Of a stretch of 64,000 bases of DNA, positions 17,564 through 26,465 are shown piece after piece. Both the position numbers and the translations under genes were made by a program. The stretch comes from Saprospiraceae bacterium. Lineage in GTDB: Bacteria > Bacteroidota > Bacteroidia > Chitinophagales > Saprospiraceae. Each line of letters starts with the position of its first letter. The first letter of the stretch is position 1. Location of the stretch: the NCBI GenBank assembly GCA_016719615.1, contig JADJYQ010000001.1:1214501-1278500 (forward strand), read 5' to 3'. Below the pieces are notes generated by a model that made no database searches, was not told the DNA's origin, and saw only the letters and a list, made by a program, of their open reading frames with translations.

Positions 17564-19417
17564 TTACAGCACTTTTTCTATTGAAAGCTTCGTAATAGGA
17601 TGATACAAATGGCCATAAGTTTGGAAGAGACGTCGGGCTAATTCTTGATATCCATGATCAGCAAGCGCTTCGTAAATGGGTAAAACGAATTTTCTCCTTC
17701 CAATAGTTTGAAGAAAATCTTCAATGGAGGGAAGTATTTCGGCGGTATATTGATTCTCAATTCCATAAATGAACCATGCAAAACGAATTTCTGAATTTTG
17801 ACGTTGTTTAAAATTGTAAATGCGATCAATTTTTGAACATAATTCTGAATCCTTTGAATCTGGCAAATTTCTAATAAAATGAAGATATTCATGTGTTGTC
17901 CATTGTCTTGAATAGGATGTATCGGGTTGATTTCCTTTTAATATGAAGGAGATATAGGATTCGACCTGATCAAATTTTTTGCGACTATAATTTCCAACAA
18001 CCAAAGGTTGTCCCGGTTGATAAACCCACAAATTCAGAGTATCCAATAAAGGATCATTCGCTTTTAGCAAATGAGTTTTTGCAAAATTCAAAAATCCTTC
18101 AGTCGTATTGGATCGGAATGCAAATTCTTTAAAATAAGCTTTAAGAAATTCGTCTAATGCAGCCCTTCCTTTTCGTTCCTCAAGAAATCGCAATAATGCT
18201 TTCCCTTTTTCATAAGCAACATCTGTCAGTGCTTCTTCCGGGTCCATACCGTGTAATTTTAAATGTAGACAAGTCAAAGGGTTTTCGGGACCCATGTCTT
18301 CAATTGTTTTGCGCAGATCCTGTAGACCCAATAAACTAAGCATATCCGCATAATCACGACCGTACAAACTTTCCATAATTCTGCTTTCGATATAAGTAGT
18401 AAATCCCTCGTTCAGCCAGAAATCATTCCAGCTCGCATTGGTTACAAGATTACCACTCCATGAATGCGCAAGTTCATGAGCAAGCAATGCAGTCAGACTT
18501 CTGTCTCCTGCAATTACGGTCGGGGTCAAAAATGTCATTCTAGGATTTTCCATTCCGCCAAATGGAAAACTAGCCGGTAAAACGACTACATCATATCTTC
18601 CCCAGGGATAAGGACCATATAATTGTTCAGTCGTGATGAGCATTTTCTCTAAATCTTCAAATTCCCAATGCGCTGCAGTTAGCCACTCATGGGGTGCATA
18701 AACACCAGTTCTGGGGCCTATCGACTGAAACCCAAAATCGCCAACAGCCAAAGCCAGCAAATATGCAGGAATGGGCAACTCCATTCGAAAGTGATAAATT
18801 CCGGAATCGTTTTTTTGAGTGCTCCCTTCAGCGCTCATCACTGCCATTAATTCTTTTGGAATGGAAACTTTTGCGTGATAGCTAAAGCGCATGCCCGGTC
18901 CATCCGGACAAGGTATCCATGATCGGGCATAGATGGATTGACTTTGGGTAAATAAAAATGGATGCTTTTTATTGGCTGTTTGATCTGCGGGAACCCATTG
19001 CAATGCGGTGGCATCGGAACTTGTTTCGTAATGCACTTTTACTTTTTGAATATGCTTTCCAATGGGAATTACCAAACCATTGCCAAGAATGGAGTCAGTA
19101 TCTGTAATTCTGAATTCGGTTTGCGTATAATCTTGTCCGTTAAACACTTCAACTCCAAGTATTCGGATCCCCATCATGTCAAGAATCAGACTATCCTTAC
19201 AGTTTTGAAAAAGTGTATATTCTGCCGTACCCGCTATTTTCTGACGATCAAAGAGTATCCTTACATCCAAATCCAAATGTTGAACATTACATGAATTAGG
19301 ATCGCTGAAACTATGAGGATCTTTTTCAAATTTGGGAAATTCTTGCTTCTCCTTATTTTGACAAGCAAGGATTGAAACAATGACCAGTAAGTAAAAACTT
19401 GTTGACTTTATTTTCAT
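17564..19417 (-). CDS. M1 family zinc aminopeptidase (leukotriene A4 hydrolase-like), probable lipoprotein
   Basis: 617 residues, close to the LTA4H-type length. The N-terminus MKIKSTSFYLLVIVSILAC carries a lipobox, implying anchoring in the membrane facing the periplasm. The M1 beta-sandwich is followed by the exopeptidase motif FGGMENPRMTF, the zinc site HELAHSW with the third ligand in WLNEGFTTYIE, and a C-terminal helical HEAT-like domain. Its product and the DPP7-type S46 enzyme encoded immediately downstream would both act on short peptides, so a shared peptide-scavenging role is reasonable. Complete, with no missing catalytic residue seen. Confidence 0.93.
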   Translation of the reverse strand: MKIKSTSFYLLVIVSILACQNKEKQEFPKFEKDPHSFSDPNSCNVQHLDLDVRILFDRQKIAGTAEYTLFQNCKDSLILDMMGIRILGVEVFNGQDYTQTEFRITDTDSILGNGLVIPIGKHIQKVKVHYETSSDATALQWVPADQTANKKHPFLFTQSQSIYARSWIPCPDGPGMRFSYHAKVSIPKELMAVMSAEGSTQKNDSGIYHFRMELPIPAYLLALAVGDFGFQSIGPRTGVYAPHEWLTAAHWEFEDLEKMLITTEQLYGPYPWGRYDVVVLPASFPFGGMENPRMTFLTPTVIAGDRSLTALLAHELAHSWSGNLVTNASWNDFWLNEGFTTYIESRIMESLYGRDYADMLSLLGLQDLRKTIEDMGPENPLTCLHLKLHGMDPEEALTDVAYEKGKALLRFLEERKGRAALDEFLKAYFKEFAFRSNTTEGFLNFAKTHLLKANDPLLDTLNLWVYQPGQPLVVGNYSRKKFDQVESYISFILKGNQPDTSYSRQWTTHEYLHFIRNLPDSKDSELCSKIDRIYNFKQRQNSEIRFAWFIYGIENQYTAEILPSIEDFLQTIGRRKFVLPIYEALADHGYQELARRLFQTYGHLYHPITKLSIEKVL

Positions 19418-19505
19418 AAGGCTTTCAAATGATTCAGAAACGAAAATTAGTTGTGTTTGTTTTGCAGGATTTCATGTAGCACCTTCATATTAAAGGATAT
19501 TCCCA

Positions 19506-20138
19506 TTATATAACAAATGTTGGTCTAAACTTTTTGAGATATGCTGGAGTTTCGGGTCCTAAATGAAAAATAGCATCTAATATGGATAAGTTGTGGAGAA
19601 ATGTTTGGCCAAAAATCTGCTCATAAGGTGGATTGTCTTGAGTAAAATCAGTATATGATTGGCTGCGCAAATCCAAAGTTTGAGAGCTTATGGATTTTTG
19701 ATAGGAGCAGGTCATTTGAAAATCTTTGGGTATAGATAACCAGGATTTCAAAAGATTTAAAGCGTTCATGTTAAAAGTAAACAAGGATTTTTCTTTTCTA
19801 ACAAACAATTTGATCAAATCTTCCCGATAGTATTCATAAAAAGGACTATTTCCATAAACTGTTTGAAGAAACCTCAAATGCTGAGTTGGCCAATCCTGTT
19901 GATAACATATGCTTACATTCATAATGTTTTTTTGATGATTTTTACCTTTTTCAAGAGGAATAGATAAACTATGAACACCTTGGTGTGAACCTAGTAAAAA
20001 TCGGTTTCTTGCAGATTTTTTTTGGTAATTTTCATGGGCTTCCACTAGAAGGTTTGCAGCTGAATAGAATGCGCTCACCCATTGAATAGGAGGAAAAGCA
20101 ACGGTATGGATCATTAGGTTTTGATAGCTTTGTTCCAT
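19506..20138 (-). CDS. WbqC family protein
   Basis: About 210 residues from ATG 20138 (MEQSYQNLMIHTVAFPPIQWVSAFY). An in-frame ATG at 20186 would overlap the divergent glycosyltransferase gene and adds a leader not expected in the family. Family signs: the HTVAFPPIQW opening, ENYQKKSARNRFLLGSHQGVHSLSIPL, and DWPTQHLRFLQTVYGNSPFYEYY. WbqC proteins occur in polysaccharide and glycolipid loci; their exact reaction is not settled. The divergent GT2 gene next door fits a carbohydrate context. Confidence 0.85.
   Translation of the reverse strand: MEQSYQNLMIHTVAFPPIQWVSAFYSAANLLVEAHENYQKKSARNRFLLGSHQGVHSLSIPLEKGKNHQKNIMNVSICYQQDWPTQHLRFLQTVYGNSPFYEYYREDLIKLFVRKEKSLFTFNMNALNLLKSWLSIPKDFQMTCSYQKSISSQTLDLRSQSYTDFTQDNPPYEQIFGQTFLHNLSILDAIFHLGPETPAYLKKFRPTFVI
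20125..20132 (+). promoter_or_regulatory. -7 box TAGCTTTG for the glycosyltransferase gene
   Basis: Matches TAnnTTTG and lies 25 bases before ATG 20157, inside the first codons of the divergent WbqC gene. The two start codons are only 18 bases apart, so at least one promoter must lie in coding sequence. Confidence 0.4.
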
Positions 20139-20156
20139 GAATGATTTCGAGAATTT

Positions 20157-21446
20157 ATGAATGCGCAAAGTTATCTCCAAAAACATTCATTTTTTGATGA
20201 ACTGGTGGTAGGCTTGCCGGATAAAGAAACCTGTTTATGTATAATTATACCAGCTTATAATGAACCTAAGCTGTTTGTGACCCTTGAATCCGTATTTGCT
20301 ATGAAATCCTTACCTGGTGTTACAGAAGTTCTAGTTGTGCTCAATCATAGCGTGAGCTCTTCTGAAGAAATTAAAAATTTTCACGCAAATCAATACCAGG
20401 AACTCCTTAAAATTCAAGAGACAACGAAAACATCTCGCATCCGACTAATCGCCATGCAAGTCATTGAATTGCCCGAAAAATGGGCTGGTGTAGGAATGGC
20501 GAGAAAAATTGGAATGGATGAAGCCATCCGTAGATTTTCAAAAATTGGCAAAGAAGGAATTCTTTGTAATATTGATGCAGATTGTTTTGTAAATTCGGAT
20601 TATCTCATCGAAGTCGGATTACATTTTGAAATGAACCCTTCCGTTGAAGCCTTAAGCTTCGGTTTTGTCCATCACACAATCGATTGCGATTTCTTAGAAA
20701 AACAAGCTATTACTTTCTATGAATTACATTTGAGGCTTTATTTAAATTGGCAAAAATATTTTAAGTACCCATTTGCATATCATACCCTGGGTTCATGTTT
20801 TGGTGTGCGCACAGATGCTTATCGCCAACAAGGTGGTATGAATCGAAGAAAGGCTGGCGAAGATTTTTATTTCCTGCATAAATTTAGTGTGATTGATAAA
20901 TTAGCAGCGGTCGACAAAGTATTGGTCTTCCCTTCGGGCAGGATTTCAGATCGGGTTCCCTTTGGAACAGGAAAAAGTGTAGCCCAAATTATTGAGAATG
21001 CTTACAACGCTGAATCTTTTGAGAGTTATCATCCTGAAGCAATTGGAATATTTTGCAATGGCCTACAATTGCTAAGTTTGTCTTATTTTAAACTAAAATC
21101 TCAGGCAGATGCCTGGAAGCAAAGCAATTTGGATCCTTCCTTGATAGACTTTCTTGTGACCAGAAACTTTCAAGAACATTTGGATGAAATAGTTAAGAAT
21201 TGCAACAATGTCAAGAGTTTTGAAAAGAGACTGTCAAGATATTTTGATCCATTTTTGCTCATGAAGTTTTTGCACTTTACCGAAGCGAATATTAAGTCTC
21301 GTATTGCGGTCATGGATTCCTTTAAAAGATTTATGAAATGTTATCAACCTGAAAATATAGATGTTGAGAGCTGCTCAGTTCAGCAGGCACTGGATTGCAT
21401 GAGAGCAAAAGATTATGGTTCATTTAAGCCTGGAGTTGAGCGTTAA
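20157..21446 (+). CDS. Family 2 glycosyltransferase
   Basis: 429 residues. A GT-A fold is indicated by LCIIIPAYNEP (about 27-37), an LVVLNHS strand, MARKIGMDEAIRRF, and the DxD-like NIDADCFVNSDYL near residue 145 that would coordinate the metal and nucleotide sugar. Later GSCFGVRTDAYRQQGGMNRRKAGEDFYFL resembles the acceptor/ED motif region of GT2 enzymes. No transmembrane segment is evident, so it is probably cytosolic or peripheral. Donor and acceptor are not predictable. It is transcribed divergently from the WbqC gene. Confidence 0.82.
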   Translation: MNAQSYLQKHSFFDELVVGLPDKETCLCIIIPAYNEPKLFVTLESVFAMKSLPGVTEVLVVLNHSVSSSEEIKNFHANQYQELLKIQETTKTSRIRLIAMQVIELPEKWAGVGMARKIGMDEAIRRFSKIGKEGILCNIDADCFVNSDYLIEVGLHFEMNPSVEALSFGFVHHTIDCDFLEKQAITFYELHLRLYLNWQKYFKYPFAYHTLGSCFGVRTDAYRQQGGMNRRKAGEDFYFLHKFSVIDKLAAVDKVLVFPSGRISDRVPFGTGKSVAQIIENAYNAESFESYHPEAIGIFCNGLQLLSLSYFKLKSQADAWKQSNLDPSLIDFLVTRNFQEHLDEIVKNCNNVKSFEKRLSRYFDPFLLMKFLHFTEANIKSRIAVMDSFKRFMKCYQPENIDVESCSVQQALDCMRAKDYGSFKPGVER

Positions 21447-21611
21447 GCGGAATAGAAGTTCTTAATTTGGTGTTGGCTAACGTATGATGCATCCATATAA
21501 ATTACTTTGCAAATTAGAAAACTTGGTCTGGAACTGTTGGTTGAATTGAGTTTAAGGCTTCTTTCAAATTTTTTGGTATTAATTTAGTTTCTTTGATTTT
21601 AATTAGCTTCC

Positions 21612-22595
21612 ATGAATTCATTTGGTAAAAATTTTAGAATACAATTATACGGAGAATCACATGGCCCGGCCGTAGGAGTGATTGTGGATGGATTACCTGC
21701 CGGTATTCCAATAAACTTGAAGGATTTCGAAAGGGATATTTCACGTAGAAAACCCGGCGCTGTGGGCACAACCGCGCGTTCAGAAACAGATATTCCCTTG
21801 ATTCTTTCAGGTTGTTTTCGCGATTTAACTACAGGGAGTCCATTACATATTCAGTTTGTCAACGGGGATATCCGATCTGCAGATTACGAACAACAACAAA
21901 AAATTCCTAGACCTGGTCATGCAGACTTTGTCGCTGCAAAAAAATTTGGGGGTTTCCATGATTATAGAGGTGGAGGACATTTTAGCGGGCGATTGACATT
22001 GCCAATTGTTGCTGCGGGAGTGCTTGCAAAAAAAATAATAGGGCCCATTGAGCTCGAAGCAACATTAATTGAAGCTGGTGGATCAAATGATATTCAAAAG
22101 GCAATTGAAATGGCCATTGCCAATCAGGATAGTATTGGTGGTATTGTTGAATGTAAAATTCAAAATGTTCCGATAGGATTGGGTGAACCCTTTTTTGATT
22201 CCATCGAATCAAAATTAAGTCACCTGATTTTTAGTATTCCTGCAATAAAGGGAATTGAATTTGGAAGTGGATTTTTAGCTGCTAAAATGAAGGGTTCTCA
22301 ACATAATGATTCCATTCTCAATTCATCGGGACAGACGCAAACGAACCATGCCGGAGGCATTAATGGCGGAATCAGCAATGGAAATCCGATCATTTTTCGT
22401 GTGGCAATCAAGCCAACAAGTAGTATTGGAGCTATACAAGAATCCGTGAACTTGAACACAAACCAAATGGAATCATTCCAAATCCAGGGCCGCCATGATG
22501 TTTGCATTGCTTTGAGAGTGCCTGTTGTTGTGGAAGCGGTCGCAGCTATTGTAATAGCTGATTTAATAATGGAATCAAAACTCAATAAGGGATAA
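21612..22595 (+). CDS. aroC: Chorismate synthase
   Basis: 327 residues converting EPSP to chorismate with reduced FMN. Signatures: YGESHGPAVGVIVDGLPAG at residues 13-31, RRKPG, RPGHADF, DYRGGGHFSGR, NHAGGINGGISNG and GRHDVCIALR near the C-terminus. It is about 25-35 residues shorter than most bacterial AroC, and GGGHFSGRLTLPIVAAG replaces the more usual GGGRSSARET segment, the form I associate with some Firmicutes and Thermotogae enzymes. It stands alone, with no other aro gene nearby, and a bidirectional terminator follows. Confidence 0.95.
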   Translation: MNSFGKNFRIQLYGESHGPAVGVIVDGLPAGIPINLKDFERDISRRKPGAVGTTARSETDIPLILSGCFRDLTTGSPLHIQFVNGDIRSADYEQQQKIPRPGHADFVAAKKFGGFHDYRGGGHFSGRLTLPIVAAGVLAKKIIGPIELEATLIEAGGSNDIQKAIEMAIANQDSIGGIVECKIQNVPIGLGEPFFDSIESKLSHLIFSIPAIKGIEFGSGFLAAKMKGSQHNDSILNSSGQTQTNHAGGINGGISNGNPIIFRVAIKPTSSIGAIQESVNLNTNQMESFQIQGRHDVCIALRVPVVVEAVAAIVIADLIMESKLNKG

Positions 22596-22630
22596 AAAAA
22601 AACTCCGGTTTTTTGAACCAGAGTTTTTTT
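22594..22630. terminator. Bidirectional intrinsic terminator
   Basis: A run of A, then ACTCCGGTT, loop TTTTG, AACCAGAGT and a run of T form a hairpin with one internal mismatch, flanked by A and T tracts on both sides. It sits between the converging aroC and histone-like genes and can serve both. Confidence 0.85.
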
Positions 22631-22646
22631 ATCGCGATTTGTAGAT

Positions 22647-23204
22647 TTACATCTGCATTTCGCCCATTCCAGAAGTCATGGGCTCGGCAGCTGCAGCCGG
22701 CGCAGGCGCAGGCTTTTTTCTACCTTTTGAACTTCCTTTCTTAGCAGTCGCTTTTTTGGTAGCTTTCTTAGGAGCCGCCTTTTTAGCAGTCGCTTTTTTA
22801 GCACCAGCTTTCTTAGCAGTTGCTTTTTTAGGAGCCGCTTTTTTAGCGGTAGCTTTTTTAGGAGCCGCTTTCTTAGCAGTTGCTTTTTTAGGAGCTGCTT
22901 TCTTAGCTGCTGCTTTTTTAGGAGCTGCTTTTTTAGCGGTAGCTTTTTTAGGAGCTGCTTTCTTAGCTGCTGCTTTTTTAGGAGCTGCTTTTTTAGCGGT
23001 AGCTTTTTTAGGAGCCGCTTTCTTAGCTGCTGCTTTTTTAGGAGCTGCTTTCTTTGCTACTACTTTTTTAGCAGCCTTTTTAGGAGCTGCTTTTTTAGCA
23101 GTCGCTTTTTTTGCTCCAGCTTTTTTAGTAGCTTTTTTAGGAGCTGCTTTTTTGGCTGTTGCCTTTTTCGTGGTTTTCTTAGCAGTTGAACGTGCTTTTG
23201 CCAT
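22647..23204 (-). CDS. Histone H1-like Lys/Ala/Pro-rich DNA-binding protein
   Basis: 185 residues, almost wholly built from [10 protein letters not shown] / [10 protein letters not shown] decapeptides after [14 protein letters not shown]. This low-complexity basic composition matches bacterial histone H1-like (HctB/AlgP-type) proteins that bind DNA non-specifically. The last 35 residues differ: [20 protein letters not shown] then TSGMGEMQM, a neutral Met/Gly tail. The minus-strand gene faces aroC across a shared terminator. Repeat number is likely to vary between strains because the DNA is itself tandemly repeated. Confidence 0.85.
   Translation of the reverse strand: MAKARSTAKKTTKKATAKKAAPKKATKKAGAKKATAKKAAPKKAAKKVVAKKAAPKKAAAKKAAPKKATAKKAAPKKAAAKKAAPKKATAKKAAPKKAAAKKAAPKKATAKKAAPKKATAKKAAPKKATAKKAGAKKATAKKAAPKKATKKATAKKGSSKGRKKPAPAPAAAAEPMTSGMGEMQM
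22771..23070. repeat. Ten 30-bp tandem units inside the histone-like gene
   Basis: Units start at 22771, 22801, 22831 and every 30 bases to 23041, each encoding one decapeptide (AAPKKA(T/A)AKK). Variation is mostly at third positions and in the Thr/Ala codon. The whole block is exactly in frame. Confidence 0.9.
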
Positions 23205-23417
23205 GATTAATTTTTTTACGTTAACGAATAAAAATAAAACATTTGATTAGAGAATAATGAAATTCATTTATCAAAAATCCTACCAAAGGTATGACATTTT
23301 TTAAATATGCAAATTTTTTTTAATATTTTTTTGAAAAAGCACATTTTTTTCTTAGTAGCAAATTTTGTAAATCATCACTTCCTTATGATCAAATATATTT
23401 ATTCATAAGCGGGACGA

Positions 23418-25484
23418 TTAAAATTCATAGGTCCATTGAAGTGTTGCATTTGAAGTTTGATTTTGCATTTCAAATGGAGTTGAACTCCTTTGAACATCAA
23501 TGAATACAAGGGTTTGAGATAATTTTGCTTCAATGTTGAATCTTTGAAATGGCTTCCATCTGATGTTGAAATAGTATCGCAATCCACTTCCTGAATGCGA
23601 TTGAAATCCATAATGGTACATGACATCATTCTCAAAAACATACATCTTTAAGCCACTTTTACCAAGATCAAAATATGCGATTCGAGCATTGAAATTGAGC
23701 TTTCCGGCAAGTGGTTTGTACAAAATATCCTGTGCACAAAAGAATCCTGAGGCATTTTGACCTATTGAATTTAAGCATTTCCATTGAATTCTGTTTCTCC
23801 ATTTGAGCGATCTGGACAAGGCCATTTCATAATATATCTGAATGGAGAGTTGGTGAATAGTCCTCTGTATTGAAGGCAACAATACTTGTTGTGGATTTTC
23901 AGTCAGCGCTTGAGATCGCAGTTCTATCTGACATTTGGACTGCCACTTTCTTCTTTGTTGACTACTGAGAGATAAACGAGAGTAAGATGTAGGTGATTTG
24001 CTGTAATAGCCACTGGACACGTCCCAGAGACGTTCATTGATCTCATATGCAAGACTTAATTTTAAATTTCCTTTGATGTTGAAATTAAATTGCAGCATAT
24101 AGCCAGTTTGGTTCCAGCTTTTTCCACTTGATGTGTTTGCCTGGCTTAGATGGGCATAAAACCCAGGTCCATATCGATAAAATTCACATGCAATTTCAGC
24201 TCGCTTGCCGATGCCTGCTGCCAATGATTGGTGATAGCTTGTGTTCTTTCGCGTATCCATTACAAGCTCCCCGGTGAGAAATATATTCCTCATTTGCATT
24301 TTGTAAAACCCAGATCCATAACATAGTTTTTGGGCTTCTGGTATGAATATCTTTTCTAATTGAGTGGTATTTGATTGATCATATTGGTTCGCATTATACA
24401 TGCCATGTAATCCTATTTCAGCATTTTCCGTTTTGTGTAAAGCAACAACTCCGCTGGTCAAGACGGATTGATTCTTTCGATTAGATAGTTCATAATTAGT
24501 GGTATGTAAGCCTGATTCCTGAAATCTTGTAGATAATAGGGTGGGCTTATTATCCGACGAATCCAATCTTGAATCCATCAACTTATAGGATGTATAAGCG
24601 ATCAGATCAAAATTTAAGGCTAGGGTCATTCGTGCGCAAATTCCTCTAAGCATTTCGTTTTCGCCAATGGAGCTATAAGCTTTCATTCCATATTGTGTTT
24701 TAAAAGAGATCCTCAATTCTGGTAAACCACTTTTAAAAGAACCATTGTCTAGTAACAAACCCAAACCTAATGATAGACTGTAATCTCCCAATATGATATG
24801 TGGAATTTTCTTATGTAGATTTCGCAAGGAGGCGTTCGCCGAAATATAATCAGGTAATTTCAAACCGCTTTTCATCAGCCATGACTCGCCAGCATCTTTT
24901 TCAAGTGTTAGCCCATATTGAAGTTTGTGATGTGCAAATCCTCTAAACTTTAAGAGCAATTTATCAGGACTACCTATTTTTCGCGACGCAGAGCTGTCAC
25001 TTATGTTTTCATCTGATGGTGTTTCAAGCCTTCGATTCCAACGCAACAATAAGAATTGCTTCTGGCTTTGATTCATTTGAGTTTCTGAAGCAGCAATGCC
25101 ACGGTCATTTAAGACATAAGTCAAATTGATGAGTTTTCGGATTTTCTCAGGAGCAATTCCCATCAGCGTTTGTAATTCCAAAGTAGATATCAGAGGTTTT
25201 AGCTTGTGCAGAAATGCAATAATTTGTTCGATCTCGTTAGGGTTTAAAAATTCAAATCTCTCAAGATCTTCCGGAACGATTGCATTGATGTCTAATTTTT
25301 CCTTGCTTTCAAATTGTAGTCCTTCATCTTTTTGTAAACTAAATTGCTGCTCAAGCACTTTTTCAGATGAATTAATAAACGGATCATCTTCTGTCCATTC
25401 TGTAAGTTGTGCGTGCAAAACACTATGGTGTAAAAGTAATAAGTGGACCAGTCCTGTCCCAATGTAATGAATTAAGTTGTTCAT
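23418..25484 (-). CDS. Outer-membrane barrel protein with ComEA-like helix-hairpin-helix domain
   Basis: 688 residues with an N-terminal signal segment (LIHYIGTGLVHLLLLHHSVLHAQ). Residues about 60-130 contain paired HhH-like motifs (LDINAIVPEDLERFEFLNPNEI, then ISTLELQTLMGIAPEKIRKLI), as in ComEA. The remaining 550 residues alternate hydrophobic and polar strands rich in aromatic ends (YYFNIRWKPFQRFNIEAKLSQ, LQWTYEF at the C-terminus), consistent with a large beta-barrel. This architecture is common in Bacteroidota but has no settled function; DNA contact or uptake is a hypothesis from the HhH domain only. Neighbours give no clue. Confidence 0.75.
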   Translation of the reverse strand: MNNLIHYIGTGLVHLLLLHHSVLHAQLTEWTEDDPFINSSEKVLEQQFSLQKDEGLQFESKEKLDINAIVPEDLERFEFLNPNEIEQIIAFLHKLKPLISTLELQTLMGIAPEKIRKLINLTYVLNDRGIAASETQMNQSQKQFLLLRWNRRLETPSDENISDSSASRKIGSPDKLLLKFRGFAHHKLQYGLTLEKDAGESWLMKSGLKLPDYISANASLRNLHKKIPHIILGDYSLSLGLGLLLDNGSFKSGLPELRISFKTQYGMKAYSSIGENEMLRGICARMTLALNFDLIAYTSYKLMDSRLDSSDNKPTLLSTRFQESGLHTTNYELSNRKNQSVLTSGVVALHKTENAEIGLHGMYNANQYDQSNTTQLEKIFIPEAQKLCYGSGFYKMQMRNIFLTGELVMDTRKNTSYHQSLAAGIGKRAEIACEFYRYGPGFYAHLSQANTSSGKSWNQTGYMLQFNFNIKGNLKLSLAYEINERLWDVSSGYYSKSPTSYSRLSLSSQQRRKWQSKCQIELRSQALTENPQQVLLPSIQRTIHQLSIQIYYEMALSRSLKWRNRIQWKCLNSIGQNASGFFCAQDILYKPLAGKLNFNARIAYFDLGKSGLKMYVFENDVMYHYGFQSHSGSGLRYYFNIRWKPFQRFNIEAKLSQTLVFIDVQRSSTPFEMQNQTSNATLQWTYEF

Positions 25485-25750
25485 AGTAAAGGTGTTCTGA
25501 ATACGAAATTAAATATTCAAATAGACAATTAAATATTTTGTTTGCTTTCATTATAGGCTCGCAAACTCGAATAAGTAGATCCTGCATTTGGATAAATTAG
25601 AATCTTAATTTAATCAAGCTTGTGATTGAAAATATTTTGATGCGACAAGTTCCCGGATCGAAAATTGTTTGAAAAATGTACCTGATCTATAGGCCAGGCC
25701 CATTCAGCAGCTTCTATTAAGTATACAACTAAATTCTGATGGATGTTGAT

Positions 25751-25758
25751 TACTTTTG
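25751..25758 (+). promoter_or_regulatory. -7 box TACTTTTG for the tRNA gene
   Basis: Fits TAnnTTTG and lies six bases before the mature 5' end of the tRNA, a normal distance for a tRNA transcript with a very short leader. Confidence 0.5.
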
Positions 25759-25764
25759 CGGCTT

Positions 25765-25836
25765 GGCCCTGTAGTTCAACGGATAGAATGGGAGATTCCG
25801 GTTCTCCAGGTTGAGGTTCGATTCCTCACAGGGTCA
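25765..25836 (+). tRNA. tRNA-Arg, anticodon CCG
   Basis: 72 bases fold into a full cloverleaf: acceptor GGCCCTG/CAGGGTC (one G-U), D stem GTTC/GAAT with GG in the loop, anticodon stem GGAGA/TCTCC with loop TTCCGGT (CCG), T stem TGAGG/CCTCA with loop TTCGATT, discriminator A. CCG reads the CGG codon, hence Arg. The 3' CCA is not encoded. No other tRNA was found. Confidence 0.93.
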
Positions 25837-26020
25837 CTCTTGATTTTGAAATTAATTATTTTTATTTTGCCTATGCTACAAACCTTCGAATCGATCCCAT
25901 TTTCTCATATAAATAGCATATCCGGAAATGTATGATCATTAGGTAATACATTTGACCACTTTAAACTTTATCTTTTAATCCCTTCCAAATCCGATTAATT
26001 CTTTCAAATTCTGCGAGCAT

Positions 26021-26383
26021 ATGAAATCAAAACTTACTTCTATATTCGGCCTCTACTGTCCGGCATGCAGAAAAGGAAAGTTATTTCCCGCTAAAAATTT
26101 ATTCTGGGATTATAGCTTTAATATGCATCAAAGATGTACGGTCTGTAACGAATCCTTTTTCAGAGAACCTGGCTTTTATTATGGAGCTATGTTTATTTCT
26201 TACATATTTTCCGGATTCTTCTCATTGATATTAATGGGGCTACTCATCCTGGGATTCGGTATTTATTGGGAACATGCTCTAGCTGTTTTAATTGTGGTAC
26301 TTGCCATAGGATTTGGTTATCTGTTTAAAGTATCCAGGTCAATCTGGATTCATTTTTTTGTATCTTACAAGAATAAGGAGTGA
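26021..26383 (+). CDS. DUF983 family membrane protein
   Basis: 120 residues. The N-terminus has CPACRKGKLF (13-22) and a second pair CTVCNESFF (about 39-47), the zinc-ribbon-like signature of DUF983, followed by FREPGFYYGAMFISY and two hydrophobic helices (about 53-80 and 85-105). The family is common in Bacteroidota and Alphaproteobacteria; its role is unknown. The last codons and the stop TGA (26381-26383) already belong to the heptamer array that continues downstream. Confidence 0.88.
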   Translation: MKSKLTSIFGLYCPACRKGKLFPAKNLFWDYSFNMHQRCTVCNESFFREPGFYYGAMFISYIFSGFFSLILMGLLILGFGIYWEHALAVLIVVLAIGFGYLFKVSRSIWIHFFVSYKNKE

Positions 26384-26464
26384 GGAGATGAGATTAAAGA
26401 GTAAGGATTAAGGAGGAAGGATTAAAGAGGAAAGAGTAAGGAATAAGGAGCAAGGAGTAAAGAG
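26374..26464. repeat. Degenerate heptamer array (consensus TAAGGAG/TAAAGAG), left part
   Basis: Thirteen consecutive 7-base units from 26374: TAAGGAG TGAGGAG, then ATGAGAT, TAAAGAG, TAAGGAT, TAAGGAG, GAAGGAT, TAAAGAG, GAAAGAG, TAAGGAA, TAAGGAG, CAAGGAG, TAAAGAG. The array is cut by the IS element and resumes in phase at 27914 (TAAGGAG, CAAAGAG). Confidence 0.9.
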
Positions 26465-26465
26465 T

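Noticed and set aside
22678..23250. A 190-codon plus-strand open frame over the histone-like gene
   Set aside because: It is the mirror of the repeated [10 protein letters not shown] codons and gives a monotonous Ala/Phe/Leu/Val string with no start signal of its own. The minus strand gives a recognisable protein.
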